Part shown: positions 30,492 to 38,524 of the stretch, piece after piece
How the letters are laid out: each line of letters starts with the position of its first letter
Numbering within the stretch: position 1 is the stretch's first letter
Source of the DNA: Bacteroidota bacterium
GTDB lineage: Bacteria > Bacteroidota > Bacteroidia > UKL13-3
Length of the DNA stretch: 64,000 bases
Direction of reading: 5' to 3'
NCBI GenBank assembly: GCA_947477885.1
Contig: CANJUD010000011.1
Coordinates: 55,757-119,756 of the forward strand
Translations under genes and position numbers: made by a program
The notes under the pieces: generated by a model
Told to the model about the DNA's origin: nothing
Databases searched by the model: none
Seen by the model: only the letters and a program-made list of their open reading frames with translations

Positions 30492-30878
30492 ATGGCTAAT
30501 AAAATCTCTGAAATAAATTTCCAAATTCATTTGGATGAAAACAATATCCCTAGTAAAATGGAATGGCGTGCTTCCGATGCCTCCGATAACCAATGGCAGG
30601 AAAACCAAGCAGTGATGTTATCTATATGGGACTCACATGAACAAAATGCATTGCGTATTGACCTTTGGACCAAGGATATGAAAATTGATGAAATGAACTA
30701 TTTCTTTTTTCAAACTTTAATGACCATGGCCGATACCTACCAAACAGCTACACAAAATGAAGAACTTGCTAGAAAGATGAAAGGGTTTGCTGAATACTTT
30801 GCCGAAAAATCGGAAGTTATAAAAGGTATGACTGGGCAAGAAGGACATGATCACGGCCATGAAGGTAATAGCCACTAA
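30492..30878 (+). CDS. gldC: Gliding motility protein GldC
   Basis: The 128-aa product matches GldC along its length: ISEINFQIHLDENNIPSKM, WRASDASDNQWQENQAVMLS, LRIDLWTKDMKIDEMNYFFF and MADTYQTATQNEELARKMKG, with a His-rich tail (GQEGHDHGHEGNSH). GldC is a small soluble accessory factor for gliding and is found widely in Bacteroidota, including non-gliders. The presence of T9SS cargo elsewhere in the window fits. The -7 box lies 7 nt upstream. Confidence 0.93.
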   Translation: MANKISEINFQIHLDENNIPSKMEWRASDASDNQWQENQAVMLSIWDSHEQNALRIDLWTKDMKIDEMNYFFFQTLMTMADTYQTATQNEELARKMKGFAEYFAEKSEVIKGMTGQEGHDHGHEGNSH

Positions 30879-30894
30879 GTAAATCTGTTAACGC

Positions 30895-30963
30895 CGTCTT
30901 ACTGAATTTATTTCAGCATCCCATAGAATACTCATCAAATGCTGAAATAAATTCAGCATGACG
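30895..30963. repeat. REP-like inverted repeat between convergent gldC and glmS
   Basis: A perfect 17-bp inverted repeat (TGAATTTATTTCAGCAT and its complement) is extended by outer CGTC/GACG pairs. It sits between converging genes and can work as a two-way terminator, although no long T run follows. The sequence type recurs in Bacteroidota intergenic regions. Confidence 0.75.
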
Positions 30964-30977
30964 CTTTTGAAATAATA

Positions 30978-32810
30978 TTATTCCACCGTAACACTTTTAG
31001 CCAAATTTCTTGGCTGATCAACATTGCAGCCTCGCATTACTGCTATATGATATGATAATAATTGTAAAGGTATAGTTGCAAGAAGTGGCAAGAAGGCTTC
31101 TTCCGTATCTGGTATTTCTATTACATAATCCGCTATACCTTTTACTACAGTATCGCCTTCAGTAACTATGGCTATTATCTTTCCTTTACGAGCTTTTACT
31201 TCTTGTATATTGCTCACTACTTTTTCATAATGATTGCGTTGAGTTGCAATAACTACCACTGGCATTTCTTCATCTATCAAAGCAATTGGACCATGTTTCA
31301 TTTCTGCTGCTGGATAACCCTCGGCATGTATATAGCTTATCTCTTTCAGTTTCAACGCTCCCTCCAAAGCCACTGGAAAACCTACGCCTCGGCCTAAATA
31401 CAAAAAGTTGCGGGCATCTTTATATATGGCAGCTAACTCTTCTATATACTTATCCGACTTAAGTGTTTTCTCAACCTTATCTGGAATTGTTTCCAATTCT
31501 ATTAGTAATTCACGAAGGCGTGTATCACTAATATGTCCATTTTTATGACCTACGGAAAGACTCATTAATATAAGTGCGGTTACTTGTGCAGTAAAAGCTT
31601 TGGTAGATGCGACACCTATCTCTGGGCCCGCATGGGTGTAAGCTCCTGCATCTGTTGCACGCGGAATACTTGAACCTACTACGTTGCATATTCCAAAAAT
31701 GGTTGCTCCTTTTTCTTTAGCTAAATCTATTGCCGCAAGCGTATCTGCCGTTTCTCCTGACTGACTAATCGCAATCACAAAATCATCTTCGTTGATTACT
31801 GGATTTCTATATCGAAACTCAGATGCGTATTCTACTTCAACAGGTATTCTTGCAAATTCCTCAAACAAATATTCTCCCACCAAACCCGCATGCCAACTAG
31901 TTCCGCAGCCAACTATGATAATACGATTTATATTTTTGAGTTTGTTTTCGTACTGGTTTATACCAGCCATCACTATCTCGCTGTTATTATGTATCCTTCC
32001 ACGAAAACTATCTAATATAGATTTAGGCTGTTCAAATATTTCCTTTAACATGAAATGCTCATAACCACCTTTCTCCAGATTCTCTAAGTTAATTTCTAAT
32101 TCATGTATATAGGGAGTTTTGGCAACATTGTCTATCGTTTTCACGGTAAGTCCATCAACAGTTATAACTGCAATTTCGCCATCGTTCAGGTATATAACAT
32201 TTCTTGTATATTCAACTATTGGTGTTGCATCGCTGGCCATAAAATATTCACCCTCACCAACACCTACCACAAGCGGACTTCCCTTGCGTGCTCCTATCAA
32301 ATATTCGGGATTGGTTTTAGAAATAATAACGATAGCATAAGCCCCAACAACTTGCGACAAAGCCATACGTACTGATTCTTCAAAGCTAACACCGGTATTA
32401 TCTCTGATGTCTTCTATCAAATGTATTAATACCTCTGTATCGGTATCACTTTTAAAGGTGTGGCCTTTTTTTATCAAGGCTTCTTTTAGCGATGCATAGT
32501 TTTCTATAATACCATTGTGTATAATAGCCATCTCGCCACTTTGGCTTTCATGCGGATGGGCGTTCCTATCATTCGGCTCGCCATGGGTGGCCCAACGTGT
32601 ATGGCCCATTCCTATGTGGGCGGTTTTATCTATTCCTTCGCAAGCTTCATCTAAGTCTGCAACCTTGCCTGCCTTTTTATATACTTCTAATGTACCATCG
32701 AGCAATGCTATACCAGCACTGTCGTACCCACGATATTCTAAGCGTTTCAAACCTTTAATTAAAATGGGGTAAGCCTCTCTGGGGCCAATGTATGCAACAA
32801 TTCCGCACAT
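30978..32810 (-). CDS. glmS: Glutamine--fructose-6-phosphate aminotransferase (isomerizing)
   Basis: 610 aa, full length. The N-terminal class-II glutaminase domain starts with the catalytic Cys (MCGIVAYIGPREAYPILIKG) and includes GHTRWATHG; two SIS domains follow (IIVGCGTSWHAGLVGEYLFE; FLYLGRGVGFPVALEGALKL), ending in the conserved PRNLAKSVTVE. It makes glucosamine-6-phosphate for peptidoglycan and lipid A, complementing lpxK in the same window. Confidence 0.97.
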   Translation of the reverse strand: MCGIVAYIGPREAYPILIKGLKRLEYRGYDSAGIALLDGTLEVYKKAGKVADLDEACEGIDKTAHIGMGHTRWATHGEPNDRNAHPHESQSGEMAIIHNGIIENYASLKEALIKKGHTFKSDTDTEVLIHLIEDIRDNTGVSFEESVRMALSQVVGAYAIVIISKTNPEYLIGARKGSPLVVGVGEGEYFMASDATPIVEYTRNVIYLNDGEIAVITVDGLTVKTIDNVAKTPYIHELEINLENLEKGGYEHFMLKEIFEQPKSILDSFRGRIHNNSEIVMAGINQYENKLKNINRIIIVGCGTSWHAGLVGEYLFEEFARIPVEVEYASEFRYRNPVINEDDFVIAISQSGETADTLAAIDLAKEKGATIFGICNVVGSSIPRATDAGAYTHAGPEIGVASTKAFTAQVTALILMSLSVGHKNGHISDTRLRELLIELETIPDKVEKTLKSDKYIEELAAIYKDARNFLYLGRGVGFPVALEGALKLKEISYIHAEGYPAAEMKHGPIALIDEEMPVVVIATQRNHYEKVVSNIQEVKARKGKIIAIVTEGDTVVKGIADYVIEIPDTEEAFLPLLATIPLQLLSYHIAVMRGCNVDQPRNLAKSVTVE

Positions 32811-32868
32811 ATTTTTGTTGGGTTAAATGATATAATACTTAATGAAAAAATGGTTTTTTACAACCTTG

Positions 32869-32876
32869 CAAAATTA
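32869..32876 (-). promoter_or_regulatory. glmS -7 box
   Basis: Minus-strand TAATTTTG, 58 nt before the glmS ATG. No -33 TTTG seen at the right spacing. Confidence 0.4.
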
Positions 32877-32970
32877 GGTCATAAATGAATAACACGCTAA
32901 GGATGTTATTCGCTGCATATATAATCAATAGAAAGCCATCATTGGTATGAAGTTAAGATAATTTCTATTG

Positions 32971-32990
32971 CCCTGCCTTTAAAGGCGGGG
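32971..32990. repeat. Short palindromic hairpin after the NifU gene
   Basis: CCCTGCCTTTAAAGGCGGGG is a 20-bp near-perfect palindrome 12 nt beyond the NifU stop. Without a T run it may be a weak terminator or an interspersed repeat. Confidence 0.5.
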
Positions 32991-33002
32991 AACTCGAAAT
33001 CC

Positions 33003-33575
33003 TTAAGCAGCCTCTGCAACAACTTCAATCACATCGGGAACCATGCGTTTTAGCAAATTCTCGATTCCTGCTTTCAATGTCATGGTGCTGCTTGGGCAAC
33101 CGCTGCATGAGCCTTTCATTACCACAGTTACAATTCCATTCTCAAAACTTTTGAAACTGATTGCACCGCCATCCATTTCAACTGCTGGCTTTACATGGTT
33201 CTCTAAAAGTTCTTTTATTTTACGCACCGAATCAGAATCATTATCATCAAAAACAACTTCGGTTTTGGTAACTATTGGGCGACCTTCTTCTAACCAAGCT
33301 TTTATATATTCTTTAAGAATAGGCACTATATCAGTCCATTCTATCTCGGGCTTTTTAGTAACAGTTACAAAGTTGTTCATGATGAACACACCTGCCACAG
33401 AATTAAATTCGAACAACTTAGCAGCTAGGGGCGATTTATCGATCGCACTTTGCTTATCGGGGAAGTCGGCACTGTCGAGTGGGAATATCATGCGGTTGGC
33501 CACAAACTTCATGGTCTCGGGGTTTGGGGTGGCTTCGCTGTAAATGAGCACGACGCTTTTTTCTTGGGTCTCCAT
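33003..33575 (-). CDS. NifU-family iron-sulfur scaffold protein (Nfu type)
   Basis: 190 aa with two domains: an N-terminal Nfu_N domain (about 8-95; YSEATPNPETMKFVANRMIF) and a C-terminal NifU domain (about 115-185) with the CxxC cluster ligand in GSCSGCPSSTMTLKAGIENL. It receives Fe-S clusters and passes them to target apoproteins. It is a single-gene unit with its own promoter. Confidence 0.93.
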   Translation of the reverse strand: METQEKSVVLIYSEATPNPETMKFVANRMIFPLDSADFPDKQSAIDKSPLAAKLFEFNSVAGVFIMNNFVTVTKKPEIEWTDIVPILKEYIKAWLEEGRPIVTKTEVVFDDNDSDSVRKIKELLENHVKPAVEMDGGAISFKSFENGIVTVVMKGSCSGCPSSTMTLKAGIENLLKRMVPDVIEVVAEAA

Positions 33576-33594
33576 CTTATTTAGAATTATTCTA

Positions 33595-33626
33595 CAAAAT
33601 TACGAATGATATAATGAGTAACCAAA
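33595..33626 (-). promoter_or_regulatory. Promoter of the NifU-family gene
   Basis: Minus strand: TTTG (33626-33623), a 20-nt spacer and TAATTTTG (33602-33595), then a 19-nt leader. This is the most complete -33/-7 pair on the minus strand here. Confidence 0.65.
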
Positions 33627-33655
33627 GAAATGTGAAATTGTTTTCTATATGTGTT

Positions 33656-33750
33656 ATGCTGAGCGGAGTCGAAGCATACGATGTACGATGTAGCTAACGC
33701 CTGATTATGATGCAATGCTGAGCGGAGTCGAAGCGTGGCTGACGCCTGAT
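33656..33750. repeat. Two direct copies of an interspersed repeat
   Basis: ATGCTGAGCGGAGTCGAAGC occurs at 33656-33675 and 33715-33734; each is followed by a version of GACGCCTGATT. The pair fills much of a 368-nt space (33576-33943) in which I see no gene; the rest is AT-rich sequence and a fragment of the repeat described at 34180. Confidence 0.8.
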
Positions 33751-33911
33751 TGCAATTGTCTTCTTGAATATAGTCAAAATTAAAACCTTCGCAAAGCTAG
33801 ATACCGTTATCAAAAAAGTTCGCAGAAGGTTGTTTACCCTATCGGGGTAATACAAAGAATATAATATATTTTTTGTTGTGTTTACACCAAATATATATAT
33901 AAATTCCTACA

Positions 33912-33939
33912 ACTACAAAGAAGTCGTCAACCCCGATTT
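33912..33939. repeat. Fragment of the 34.2-kb repeat
   Basis: CAAAGAAGTCGTCAACCCCG here matches the second half of the repeat units at 34180-34250 and 34259-34331. Confidence 0.75.
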
Positions 33940-33943
33940 ATCT

Positions 33944-34180
33944 TTATAACATCCCCTTCACAAAACAATCCACCACTAAGACTAATGCTGCAATGGCAAG
34001 CAATACTATAATAGCATAGGGATTTGCAAAGTTGATAGTCCAACCCAGGTATTTTATTCTTTTAGGAGAGAGGACACGTTTGTCTTCTTTATTATAATAG
34101 AACACTCCCCATTTCCAATTGGCGGGATTGGCATGCCATGCTTGGCGGGTTTCTTTTGATGGCCTGTTATTATCTTTCAT
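33944..34180 (-). CDS. Small DUF5808-like membrane protein
   Basis: About 78 aa from the ATG at 34180. NWKWGVFYYNKEDKRVLSPK then LGWTINFANPYA matches the short DUF5808 domain (WxxGxFYYNxxDxRxxxPKR...GWTxNFxxP), followed by one transmembrane helix (AIIVLLAIAALVLVVDCFV). The frame stays open to 34297, but that part reads through interspersed repeats and is probably not protein. Function unknown. Confidence 0.7.
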   Translation of the reverse strand: MKDNNRPSKETRQAWHANPANWKWGVFYYNKEDKRVLSPKRIKYLGWTINFANPYAIIVLLAIAALVLVVDCFVKGML

Positions 34181-34331
34181 ATGGTAAGTGGTTGGTGTCC
34201 CCACCAACCAATCATGCACTAGAGCGACAAAGAAGTAGTCAACCCCGATTAAATTAATTGGTAAGTGGTTGGTGTCCCCACCAACCGCCTCTCTCATCTC
34301 ACAACGACAAAGAAGTCGTCAACCCCGATTT
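34180..34331. repeat. Two ~72-bp tandem repeat units
   Basis: Each unit contains the palindrome GGTTGGTGTCCCCACCAACC (34196-34211 region and 34267-34286 region) and then ACAAAGAAGT(A/C)GTCAACCCC. The second unit supplies the last codons of the vWA gene (its C-terminus SGLTTSLSL is repeat sequence). A fragment of a third lies at 33912. Confidence 0.8.
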
Positions 34332-35681
34332 GATCTCGAAATCTTTTTCAAAAGTCATATAGGCGCGGGTGTGTTGCTTGTAGCGATAGATAAGTTTGTA
34401 AGGTTTGTCCAGCGTGGGTTGTAATGTGATGATTTTGCGGCGAAGTTTTTCGTCGAGGTCGCATACCCATTCCAGTTGGTTATTGCTCCACATATATATA
34501 GATCCATATATATCGTTGAAAGAAACGAGAGAAAGTTTGCCCGGTGTAGGTATTTGTATCTGCGTTATTTTATAAGCATCAATAGATACTTCTTTCATAT
34601 ATATGCGCGGCAGTGTGAGGATTTCTAAATCATATAATCCTGTTATATACTTTCTTGTTGTATTAAAATCTTGCTCACTCAATGTCCAATATTCTTTATT
34701 TTTTCTAATTAAGCTTTGCACTTTATCATTGGGATTTAATCCACTCACAATAAGTTGCAACGAACCTTGAGGAGCATCAACTGGGATGATATTATGTCTG
34801 CCTGCTTGCAGTTCTATATTTTCAACTACTACTTCTGGAATAGTATGCACCACCAATCTATATTTTATAGTGGGTTCAATAGTAAGTGTATCGGGCAATG
34901 CCCTGTCATTAAGCGTATGTACAAAATTATATTCGAGCTGTCCGTTTTGCATATTATAAAAAGTCATCGGCACATTGGATTCCACAGCACGGCCAAATGC
35001 ATCAATTAAACTTACTTGCACCGTGGTATTGTTCATCGCCTGGGCTATAACAACACGCAATACGTTATTAAAAGATTCTTCAGTAGTGGCATTGTAAAAA
35101 CGCCCCACACACTGGTAAGCCGATTTGAAATCGACCGTGCTAGCAAGGCCTATTACAAAGGGTTTGAGCACTACGCCAGCTTTTTGCAATGCTTCTGATA
35201 CGGCACAGGGGTCACCTTTGCATTCTTCTATACCATCAGTAATAAGTATGATAATATTTCTGGCTGCAGGGTCTACGGGAAAATCGGGACCACACATGGC
35301 GAGCGAGTGTGCAATAAGTGTAGTACCTTTGGGACTAATCTTTTTTAATTTTTCTTTGATTAAATCGTGGTTGTCTTTGGTAAACGGGACTTCTAACTTC
35401 GTATCATTACAATCCTGCATTTTTGCCTGATTTTGATGCCCAAACACACGTAATGCGATTTCTAAATTATCTACTGTTTTAAGACTATCCACTATATTAG
35501 AAAGCAGCCTTTTTGCTACAACAATGCGGGTTTCCTTATCAAGTTTGCTCAACATACTGCCCGAAGCATCTAATAAAAACAAAATGCGCGTTGTTTTCTT
35601 TTGGGCTAATATAGGATTTGCAAGTACAAAACTCACAAACAAAAATGTATATAATAGTTTCAGCAAATTTTTCTTTTTCAT
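34299..35681 (-). CDS. Secreted von Willebrand factor type A domain protein
   Basis: 460 aa: signal peptide (LLYTFLFVSFVLANPILA), a vWA domain (about 30-215) with a complete metal-ion-dependent adhesion site (LFLLDASGSMLSK, then GTTLIAHSLAMCG and ILITDGIEECKGDPC), then beta-rich domains. DASGSM, the Thr in GTT and the Asp in ITDG are the MIDAS residues. The extreme C-terminus is encoded by an interspersed repeat, so the original stop may have been changed. It is a periplasmic or surface protein of unknown ligand. Confidence 0.85.
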   Translation of the reverse strand: MKKKNLLKLLYTFLFVSFVLANPILAQKKTTRILFLLDASGSMLSKLDKETRIVVAKRLLSNIVDSLKTVDNLEIALRVFGHQNQAKMQDCNDTKLEVPFTKDNHDLIKEKLKKISPKGTTLIAHSLAMCGPDFPVDPAARNIIILITDGIEECKGDPCAVSEALQKAGVVLKPFVIGLASTVDFKSAYQCVGRFYNATTEESFNNVLRVVIAQAMNNTTVQVSLIDAFGRAVESNVPMTFYNMQNGQLEYNFVHTLNDRALPDTLTIEPTIKYRLVVHTIPEVVVENIELQAGRHNIIPVDAPQGSLQLIVSGLNPNDKVQSLIRKNKEYWTLSEQDFNTTRKYITGLYDLEILTLPRIYMKEVSIDAYKITQIQIPTPGKLSLVSFNDIYGSIYMWSNNQLEWVCDLDEKLRRKIITLQPTLDKPYKLIYRYKQHTRAYMTFEKDFEIKSGLTTSLSL

Positions 35682-35731
35682 ATATATAATAATAGCTTGC
35701 GTTTGTCGTTGATTTTAATTTCTAAACTTTG

Positions 35732-35770
35732 CAAAAGTACCACCACAATCGTTTTAATGTTATAGATTTG
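35732..35770. promoter_or_regulatory. Divergent -7 boxes
   Basis: TACTTTTG on the minus strand (35739-35732) faces the vWA gene and TAGATTTG on the plus strand (35763-35770) faces the glycosyltransferase; the latter leaves a 20-nt leader to the GTG at 35791. Confidence 0.5.
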
Positions 35771-35790
35771 CAGCTTACAAATATCAACAA

Positions 35791-36665
35791 GTGAAGGTAA
35801 CTGGATTTAGTTTTATTAAAAATGCTGTGAAATATGATTTTCCCATTGTGGAGGCCATCACCTCTATCCTGCCTATATGTGATGAATTTGTGATTGCAGT
35901 GGGCAAGTCGGATGATGATACGCTTGGGCTGATACGTAGTATTGGCTCACCCAAAATACGAATAGTAGAAACAGTTTGGGACGAAACACTGCGTGAAGGT
36001 GGACGTGTACTTGCCGATGAAACCAACAAAGCATATAATGCCATTAGTGCTGATACGGATTGGTGTTTTTATATACAGGGTGATGAGGTTTTTCATGAAA
36101 ACGACTTGACCAAAATAAAGGACGCTATGCAATTATATAGAGACGATAAAACTGTGGAAGGCTTGGTATTTAATCACATTAATTTCTTTGGTTCCTACGA
36201 TTTTATTGCCGACTCACGCCATTGGCAAAAAAAAGAAGTGCGTGTGGTGCGCAAAGACCCAAGTATTGCGTCGCACACAAAGATGCCATGAGTTTTAGGA
36301 AAGGTGATAGAAAACTATATTGCAAATTGGTGGATGCAACCATACATCACTATGGTTGGGTAAAGGACCCACGCACACAAACGGAAAAGCGAAAAGCTTT
36401 TGAAAAACTATGGCACGATGATAATTGGATGGAAGAAAATATTAAAGACGAAAGCGTATTTAATTATTCAAGCATTGATTCAGTAAAGAAATTTACGGGC
36501 AACCATCCTGCTGTAATAGCCGACCGAATCAAAAAAACAAACTGGACCTTTGAATTCGACCCGACACTTTCGAGTAAATTGCCGCTAAAAAAAAGATTGC
36601 TGAATTGGTTTTACCAAACCACAGGAATCCATATAGGAGAGTTTAAGAATTATCAGATTAGATAA
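35791..36665 (+). pseudogene. Glycosyltransferase family 2-like gene with a frameshift
   Basis: The first frame (from GTG 35791) reads VTGFSFIKNAVKYDFPIVEA, then DEFVIAVGKSDDDT, ETVWDETLREGG and WCFYIQGDEVFHE, the donor-binding and acidic-motif regions of GT2-like enzymes, and breaks at 36291. A second frame continues the same protein from about 36260 (KDAMSFRKGDRKLYCKLVDA, then YHYGWVK-like IHHYGWVKDPR) to 36665. One missing or extra base near 36255-36285 explains it. Intact, it would be about 290 aa. It is either a real lesion or a sequencing error; the second half shows no further damage, which favours a recent or technical cause. Confidence 0.85.
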
Positions 36666-36745
36666 CTGTCGCCCTGAGTTTATCGAAGGGCCACAACTTG
36701 AGTATGCCCTTCCAAAAGCCATCTTCGATAAACTCAGACTGACAG
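36666..36745. repeat. REP-like inverted repeat between convergent genes
   Basis: Arms CTGAGTTTATCGAAG (36674-36688) and its complement CTTCGATAAACTCAG (36723-36737) are extended by CTGTC/GACAG ends. An alternative inner pairing GAAGGGC/GCCCTTC exists. It separates the glycosyltransferase and miaA and may stop transcription both ways. Confidence 0.8.
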
Positions 36746-36748
36746 TAA

Positions 36749-37630
36749 CTACAACCAGTGTATATCATATCCTTCTCGTTCCATTTTTCTAAACCAGGTC
36801 ATCTGTCTTTTAGCAAACTGGCAAATATGATTATATAATTGTTCTTGCATTTCTTCATATTTCAATTGTCCAGATATATATAACGTTATATACTTATATT
36901 CTAATCCAAGCTTGATTAAATATTCTTGCTGCAACCCTTGCTGTAAAAGGGTTTTCACTTCATCTACCAATCCACTATCTAGTCTGTTTTGTAAACGCAT
37001 TTTTATTTTCTCGCGGCGTAGTTCTAGTGTTTGACCCAGTCCTATTATATAGGGTTTTACTTGCGGAAAACTTGTTTCTGGTAATATATTTATTTGCAGA
37101 TACTTTACAATTTCAATTGCTCTAATCAGTCTTCTCTGCGTTGACAAATCTGCTATTTGATGATAATCCGTTTGAGGGAACTTATTATAATAGTTTATTA
37201 ATTTATCTCTGGAATAAGATTCCAATTCCTTTCTAAATATTTCATTAACTGGAACATGGGCATAGCTATGCCCTTTCAATATCGCACCTAAATATAAACC
37301 TGTTCCTCCACATATAATAGGCAATTGTTTTGCATCTGTGCATTGTTTCCAAGCATCTTTAAAATCATTGATATAATTACTTAAATTATATTGTGTTCCC
37401 AGTTCTGCAATATCAATTAATTTATAGGGGATTTGTTTATCATATATAATATACTCTTCCAAATCTTTCCCTGTACCAATATCCAAATGTTTATAAACTT
37501 GCCTTGAATCGGCACTTAATACACATCCGTTTTGTTCATATGCAAGTTGTACTGCTAGTTTGGTTTTACCACTGGCTGTGGGTCCAAGTACCATCATACT
37601 ATTATAGATATTTGTATCGATGTTTAACAC
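36749..37630 (-). CDS. miaA: tRNA dimethylallyltransferase
   Basis: The 293-aa enzyme has the P-loop GPTASGKTKLA, the tRNA/substrate motif CVLSADSRQVYKHLDIGTGK and the downstream FAKRQMTWFRK. It adds the dimethylallyl group to A37 of tRNAs reading UNN codons. The GTG at 37630 overlaps the stop of the upstream gene by 7 nt, which implies coupled translation; an internal ATG pair at residue 12-13 would also keep the P-loop. Confidence 0.95.
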   Translation of the reverse strand: MLNIDTNIYNSMMVLGPTASGKTKLAVQLAYEQNGCVLSADSRQVYKHLDIGTGKDLEEYIIYDKQIPYKLIDIAELGTQYNLSNYINDFKDAWKQCTDAKQLPIICGGTGLYLGAILKGHSYAHVPVNEIFRKELESYSRDKLINYYNKFPQTDYHQIADLSTQRRLIRAIEIVKYLQINILPETSFPQVKPYIIGLGQTLELRREKIKMRLQNRLDSGLVDEVKTLLQQGLQQEYLIKLGLEYKYITLYISGQLKYEEMQEQLYNHICQFAKRQMTWFRKMEREGYDIHWL

Positions 37631-38427
37631 AACTTAATCATTTTTATATTGCCACTATTGTATATTTCTATCAATTCATAATTTTTCAAAATAGCTGATT
37701 TATTAAGCACCGAGTCTAATCCATTCTCTTTACAAAACCTTGCTGGAAAATGCCTTTGATTTGTTTTAGGATCTACCCAGAACATTTGTGGCGGAGTAAT
37801 TTCCTTCGTTTCAAAACCTAATTTTTTATATCCATCGCCATTGCCCCAATCGCAGTCAACATATGTCATTATATCATTCGGACCATGCTCTTGTATATAA
37901 TGATTAATGAGTTTTCCTAGACCGCCGCTCACATGGAAACCATCTAAATTTGCATACCTAATCAACTCTGCTGAGTAATAGTTCTCTTGTCGCATCTTTC
38001 TTACTTTACTAAACAGTGCTATTGCATATATTATATTTTTTTCATACAATCCATATTTATAATAACCTGTTGCATAACCTTGCAAATGCTGAACCTGCAT
38101 AAACACTTCAGCAATTGATTTGTCAATTCTTTTCACTTCCGTTTTCCTTCCATGTATTCTGTTACTCACTCCCAATTTACTTAGAATACGATTCTTTATA
38201 ATACTATTTTTAGTATACCACTGGTCTTCCCATAAATGAATGGTTTGCACGGCATGGAACTGCTGAGAGAGCTCATTAAAAAATGTCGGTCTGGGTTTTT
38301 CTATTATATATTCAGCTAATGAAATTACATGTATTTGCATAGCGCAATCGGGGAAAACAAATAAGCAGAATGGGCTTTCAGGAATTGTTATTTTCTTAAA
38401 CGTAATTTTGTTAGCAAGGCCGTGCAA
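37624..38427 (-). CDS. Conserved protein with GNAT/phage-Mom-like C-terminal domain
   Basis: At least 267 aa. The region about 110-250 carries GYATGYYKYGLYEKNIIYAI, ELIRYANLDGFHVSGGLGKL, then ITYVD-like MTYVDCDWGNGDGYKKLGFE, and the end IYNSGNIKMIKLC: a pattern known from phage and homing-endonuclease-associated GNAT-like proteins. Its substrate is unknown. The first possible common start is TTG at 38427, but the frame continues upstream for 14 codons (reading ...QHIVDQLADW) to an ATC placed 4 nt after a TATTTTTG box, so the true N-terminus probably starts at 38469 (ATC) or 38451 (ATT). It is coupled to miaA, which hints at a tRNA or nucleic-acid modification role. Confidence 0.7.
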   Translation of the reverse strand: MHGLANKITFKKITIPESPFCLFVFPDCAMQIHVISLAEYIIEKPRPTFFNELSQQFHAVQTIHLWEDQWYTKNSIIKNRILSKLGVSNRIHGRKTEVKRIDKSIAEVFMQVQHLQGYATGYYKYGLYEKNIIYAIALFSKVRKMRQENYYSAELIRYANLDGFHVSGGLGKLINHYIQEHGPNDIMTYVDCDWGNGDGYKKLGFETKEITPPQMFWVDPKTNQRHFPARFCKENGLDSVLNKSAILKNYELIEIYNSGNIKMIKLC

Positions 38428-38473
38428 CCAGTCTGCAAGTTGGTCTACAATATGTTGTTTTTGTTTGATGCTG

Positions 38474-38520
38474 CAAAAATACTATAATAGCACTAGGTAT
38501 GGTGTATATACTTATTTTTG
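38474..38520. promoter_or_regulatory. Divergent promoters of the GNAT-like gene and nadD
   Basis: TATTTTTG appears on the minus strand (38481-38474) and on the plus strand (38513-38520). In each case a 4-nt CAGC or CAGT separates it from the probable start codon (ATC at 38469; ATG at 38525). Confidence 0.6.
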
Positions 38521-38524
38521 CAGT

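Noticed and set aside
34181..34297. Extension of the DUF5808 gene (reads VGGDTNHLPIN and WLVGTPTTYH)
   Set aside because: The codons come from the palindromic interspersed repeat; the DUF5808 chain has a good ATG at 34180.
38408..38524. N-terminal extension of NadD by 39 residues
   Set aside because: It crosses both divergent -7 boxes and has no family similarity; the conserved N-terminus begins at 38525.
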